Positions 61,771-64,000 of a DNA stretch of 64,000 nt are shown one piece after another. The stretch comes from Aphanothece sp. CMT-3BRIN-NPC111 (GTDB lineage Bacteria; Cyanobacteriota; Cyanobacteriia; Cyanobacteriales; JAHHGU01). A model generated the notes under the pieces. That model saw only the letters and a program-made list of their open reading frames with translations. It was not told the DNA's origin and did not search any database. Where the stretch lies: assembly GCA_019359765.1 (NCBI GenBank), contig JAHHGU010000007.1, forward strand, positions 62,001-126,000. The letters are read 5' to 3'. Both the position numbers and the translations under genes were made by a program. The first letter of the stretch is position 1. Every line of letters starts with the position of its first letter.

Positions 61771-62346
61771 TTATGCCCTAACCGCCTTGGCGGTTGCTAT
61801 AATTACTAAGGCGACAACTGCAATGATGATGAGTAACAGTTTTGAGTTGATACCGAATATAGTAATCTCTGTCTGGGACTGATTTTGATTCGGCTTGACC
61901 CTTTTGTTAGATGTATTCGTTAGTTTGAGATCTTCCTTAGAATAATCTGCTCCTTCCAACATCAGATTGCTAATTGCTTGATAGGCATCTGTCCACGCTT
62001 GTTCAACCTCTGGTGTCCAGTCAGCCCCCAGATATGTTTTCAAGGTTTTCAAGAGCGCTCCACCTACCATTGGGTAATGTCCTGGTATTACCCCATAGGT
62101 GATGTGCTTAGTTCCCAGCCCTCTTAGAGCATCTGCTAGTACATCACCATTGCGTAGATTATCAACTACGAGAACTAATGAGTCCATTAGCTTCTTCCGC
62201 TGTGCCACCATGTTGGTGTTGGCAAATAAAGGTCGCACCTGGGGATAGTCGGCGAACAAATTGTTGTAGAAGGTATTGGAAAATTCGATCGCGTTAGGTT
62301 TAATGCGTTCAAAACTTTGTTCTAACATTTCAGCATTTAAAGACAT
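61771..62346 (-). CDS. single-domain globin with C-terminal membrane helix, tail replaced by IS630
   Basis: A 191-residue globin of the Vitreoscilla haemoglobin/flavohaemoglobin globin type. FYNNLFADYPQVRPLF carries the B10 Tyr (Y27) and the CD region. The proximal histidine is H81 in GTKHITYGV, and HYPMVGGALLKTLKTYLGADW aligns with the E-H helices of that group. After a polar linker (about 137-163) comes a hydrophobic helix (GINSKLLLIIIAVVALVII), a tail anchor. The last eight residues, ATAKAVRA, come from the inverted repeat of the IS630 inserted at 61799. Restoring the target gives IILLRIFL and a stop instead. Possible roles are NO or oxygen handling at a membrane; this is inferred. Confidence 0.85.
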   Translation of the reverse strand: MSLNAEMLEQSFERIKPNAIEFSNTFYNNLFADYPQVRPLFANTNMVAQRKKLMDSLVLVVDNLRNGDVLADALRGLGTKHITYGVIPGHYPMVGGALLKTLKTYLGADWTPEVEQAWTDAYQAISNLMLEGADYSKEDLKLTNTSNKRVKPNQNQSQTEITIFGINSKLLLIIIAVVALVIIATAKAVRA

Positions 62347-62397
62347 TTATTTGCTCCTAAAATACATTTTTATTAATCGAATATTACTGCTTTTAAT

Positions 62398-62490
62398 TTA
62401 GTCGTTGACGCTCCCATCAGGCATATAATTCTTTAAAATTTCATCAGCACTTGTTGGAGTAATTTCAGGTTTTTTTCTAAAATTTAACAT
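62398..62490 (-). CDS. small ORF upstream of the globin gene, 30 aa
   Basis: ATG at 62490 has a strong ribosome binding site (GGAGG, eight bases upstream). The peptide is MLNFRKKPEITPTSADEILK followed by ten more residues, NYMPDGSVND, and a stop. It ends 51 bases before the globin start on the same strand. There is no signal peptide or cysteine. It may be a leader peptide, a small regulator, or a partner of the globin. No relatives are known to me. Confidence 0.5.
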   Translation of the reverse strand: MLNFRKKPEITPTSADEILKNYMPDGSVND

Positions 62491-62581
62491 TTAGATAGTC
62501 CTCCAACTAATAATTCTTATAATAAATATATATTGGCAAATAATAGCTTTAAATCAGTAAATTTACGAATAAATAGCCTGA

Positions 62582-62641
62582 CTATCAGCACAAATAAAAA
62601 AAAATACGTAAAACTACTGATAGTATTTACCGAACTGATAG
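62582..62641. promoter_or_regulatory. cluster of CTATCAG/CTGATAG motifs
   Basis: The 7-mer CTATCAG occurs at 62582-62588, and its reverse complement CTGATAG at 62617-62623 and 62635-62641. Three copies in 60 bases upstream of the small ORF and globin look like an operator for an unknown regulator. The remaining part of 62491-62815 is AT-rich with no gene seen. Confidence 0.35.
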
Positions 62642-62815
62642 GCTTTTTTATTATCGCTTAAATTTGACAGCATCGTCAGCTGTGGTAGGCGATAGGTATT
62701 GATCCCCTTGTATTGCTACACGGGCGTAGGGCAGCGCGTTTTCACTGTGTGAAGCTCCCTGACAGCAGACAGGAACTCTTGCTGCTCATGCCACCGTGGA
62801 AATGCGTAAGTGGTC

Positions 62816-63874
62816 TTATTGGGGGAGGCGTTTTAAGAAGGGGACTTCAACAATTTCACCATCAACGTTTCCTACTTGTACTTTTAATCCCTCACCACCA
62901 GCTTTGGTGCGAACATAAGCAAGGCCAAATGCTCCTTGGTCAGTTTCTGTGTAGCTGGTAAGCTTGCCCACCTTTTCATCTCCTACCGTCACCACAGTTC
63001 CTGGCTGGGCTGGTGCGCTGAGTCGGACACCCCAGAGTTGCTGCTTCACACCTTTGTAGGTGTTTAAACGCGCGATCGTTTCCTGACCAATGTAGCAACC
63101 CTTTTCAAAAGAAATTGTGTGCCACAGCCCAGCCTCTAAGGGATTGTAATCTTCAGTCAGTTCATGGTCAGGCACTGGGCGTCCCTGTTCGATTCGCAAT
63201 TGTTCCCAAGCGCGATCGCCCATTGGTAGTGCCGAGTGTGCAACTAATTTGTTCCAGATCGTTGCTGCGGCATCTTTTGGGACAAAGAGGGTGTATCCGG
63301 ACATAGCCAAGCCACTGCCCACAGCAACACGAACCTCTATATCTCCCAGCCTTACTAGTTGGTGGCTAGCATAGGGTTGACCGACAATTCCCCCAGCGCC
63401 TAACTGTTCCAAGAGAGCGTCACTTTCTGGCCCCATCAGGCTGAAAGTCGCAGTCTCGTCAGTTACATTCGTCAAGTTCACCTTGTCGGCGAAGAAGATG
63501 TAACGATCGAGCCATTCCATCAGATGCTGACGCCGATTAGGAGAAACCATTAGCAGCACGGCATCTTCCATTACATAAGCAGTTGCCAGGTCAATCGTGC
63601 GGGCGGTGGATGTCACAAAAACTGTGTCGCAGCCTTGTCCTGGTTGCAGTCGCTGGAAATCGTTCGTGCTTTGATTGTGTAGGAAACGCAGTCTGTCGTC
63701 ATCGGAAACCCGAATCCGCCCCCAATGAGAGCGGTCAACTAAAGCCACCCCCTCCCGCGACGCTTGGATAGCAGCAGCATCGTTACCGAAACTTGCTGGT
63801 ACGGTGATGCCTGTGCTGGACTCCTCAAAGAAAGCCCCAGCTGCCGCTTGGACGTCATGCAATTCCTGAATCAT
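62816..63874 (-). CDS. ygfZ: folate-binding protein YgfZ (GcvT-like)
   Basis: A 352-residue GcvT-fold protein from the ATG at 63874 (MIQELHDVQAAAG). The YgfZ signature KGCYIGQE is intact (about residues 257-264), as are the folate-site phrases DRSHWGRIRV and FLHNQSTNDFQRLQPGQG. YgfZ proteins take part in Fe-S cluster enzyme repair with folate; the cysteine of KGCYIGQE is the key residue. It belongs to neither gcvT operon nor a cluster here. The last codons, FLKRLPQ, are normal. Confidence 0.92.
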   Translation of the reverse strand: MIQELHDVQAAAGAFFEESSTGITVPASFGNDAAAIQASREGVALVDRSHWGRIRVSDDDRLRFLHNQSTNDFQRLQPGQGCDTVFVTSTARTIDLATAYVMEDAVLLMVSPNRRQHLMEWLDRYIFFADKVNLTNVTDETATFSLMGPESDALLEQLGAGGIVGQPYASHQLVRLGDIEVRVAVGSGLAMSGYTLFVPKDAAATIWNKLVAHSALPMGDRAWEQLRIEQGRPVPDHELTEDYNPLEAGLWHTISFEKGCYIGQETIARLNTYKGVKQQLWGVRLSAPAQPGTVVTVGDEKVGKLTSYTETDQGAFGLAYVRTKAGGEGLKVQVGNVDGEIVEVPFLKRLPQ

Positions 63875-63946
63875 GTTTTTATCTATACAATCCGTCAATT
63901 TAACCTCTTTCGCGGAATTCCCCATTCGCCATGCGGTGGGGAGTTG

Positions 63947-64000
63947 TCACACGGCGGGTAAGTTGGCAAACACTTGCTCTACTATCTGGCGGGCTTTGGC
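63947..64000 (-). CDS. 3' end of an unidentified gene (runs off the window end)
   Basis: The minus strand read from the window end gives AKARQIVEQVFANLPAV and a stop at 63947. It is an intact C-terminus, 72 bases upstream of ygfZ in the same direction, so it may be cotranscribed with ygfZ. The family is not recognisable from 17 residues. Confidence 0.5.
   Translation of the reverse strand, partial: AKARQIVEQVFANLPAV

Larger units (their letters stand above)
60837..61799 (-). mobile_element. IS630 family insertion sequence with full inverted repeats
   Basis: The element is about 963 bp long. The ends TAGCAACCGCCAAGGCG match perfectly as inverted repeats at both sides, and matching continues for several more bases (TTAGG). 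Each end is flanked by TA, the dinucleotide target duplicated by IS630. The transposase is in two frames and is complete. It sits in the last codons of the globin gene. The perfect ends and intact DDE motif suggest a recent insertion. Confidence 0.9.

Noticed and set aside
1..64000. tRNA genes
   Set aside because: I looked for T-arm sequences such as GTTCGAATC or GTTCAAATC with matching stems and found only the tRNA-like part of tmRNA.
1..64000. Complete CRISPR-Cas, toxin-antitoxin or restriction-modification system
   Set aside because: No cas gene, methylase or recognisable toxin-antitoxin pair was seen; the HNH and DUF4145 genes are single and not obviously linked to each other.

Overview
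The window is chromosomal DNA of a cyanobacterium, most likely a filamentous one. The evidence is the frequent HIP1-type palindrome GCGATCGC, two psaK genes, psbU, ycf51, a BtpA homologue, a ClpP/ClpR pair, DUF2996 and DUF3727 proteins, and a complete alkane pathway (acyl-ACP reductase and aldehyde-deformylating oxygenase). Short dispersed repeats between genes are also typical of this group. Genes are mostly single or in pairs, on both strands.

Layout. 1-6600: the end of an unknown gene, a small membrane ORF, a GH13 glycosidase, a DUF3727 protein, mltG, a YqeG phosphatase and proB. 6600-9990: an accessory patch with a degenerate copy of the proB 3' end, a strongly folded RNA-like segment, a gene with two tandem HNH-like domains next to tmRNA (ssrA), an IS200/IS605-like end and a DUF4145 gene. 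10000-30660: mostly housekeeping genes, including a lipoate ligase-like protein, YbjN, a threonine synthase between two ubiquitin-like sulfur-carrier genes, DnaJ, clpR-clpP, a VWA protein, a PIN/TRAM protein, hemW, a rhomboid lacking its serine, a SufU/NifU-type scaffold gene with ycf51, an alcohol dehydrogenase, an aminotransferase, a site-2 protease, a tnpB relic, two psaK genes and trpF.

30900-38900 is the lipid and hydrocarbon block: folE, a short-chain dehydrogenase, accA, acyl-ACP reductase, a cyclopropane-synthase-like methyltransferase, a membrane fatty acid desaturase, and the aldehyde-deformylating oxygenase. The two extra enzymes between the reductase and the oxygenase suggest modified hydrocarbons or their acyl precursors. 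39000-48400: an orphan sugar-type ABC permease, a conserved hypothetical, Uma2, an alpha/beta hydrolase with an acetyltransferase remnant, DUF4112, cysK, a 1-Cys peroxiredoxin, psbU, and nadB with a single CRISPR-repeat-like sequence at its start codon. 48700-64000: a CHASE2-PAS-GGDEF protein, a VKOR-thioredoxin fusion, btpA, rimO behind a folded leader, a DEAD-box helicase, a second threonine synthase, GNAT, a coiled-coil protein, YihY, a [2Fe-2S] protein, an IS630 element inserted in the last codons of a membrane-anchored globin, a 30-residue ORF ahead of that globin, ygfZ, and the 3' end of one more gene.

The best leads are the hydrocarbon locus with its atypical methyltransferase, the sulfur-carrier/threonine-synthase cluster, the folded RNA and duplicated HNH gene beside tmRNA, the IS-truncated tail-anchored globin with its small ORF, the solitary CRISPR-like repeat, and the folded rimO leader. 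All calls come from reading the sequence; no database search was possible.
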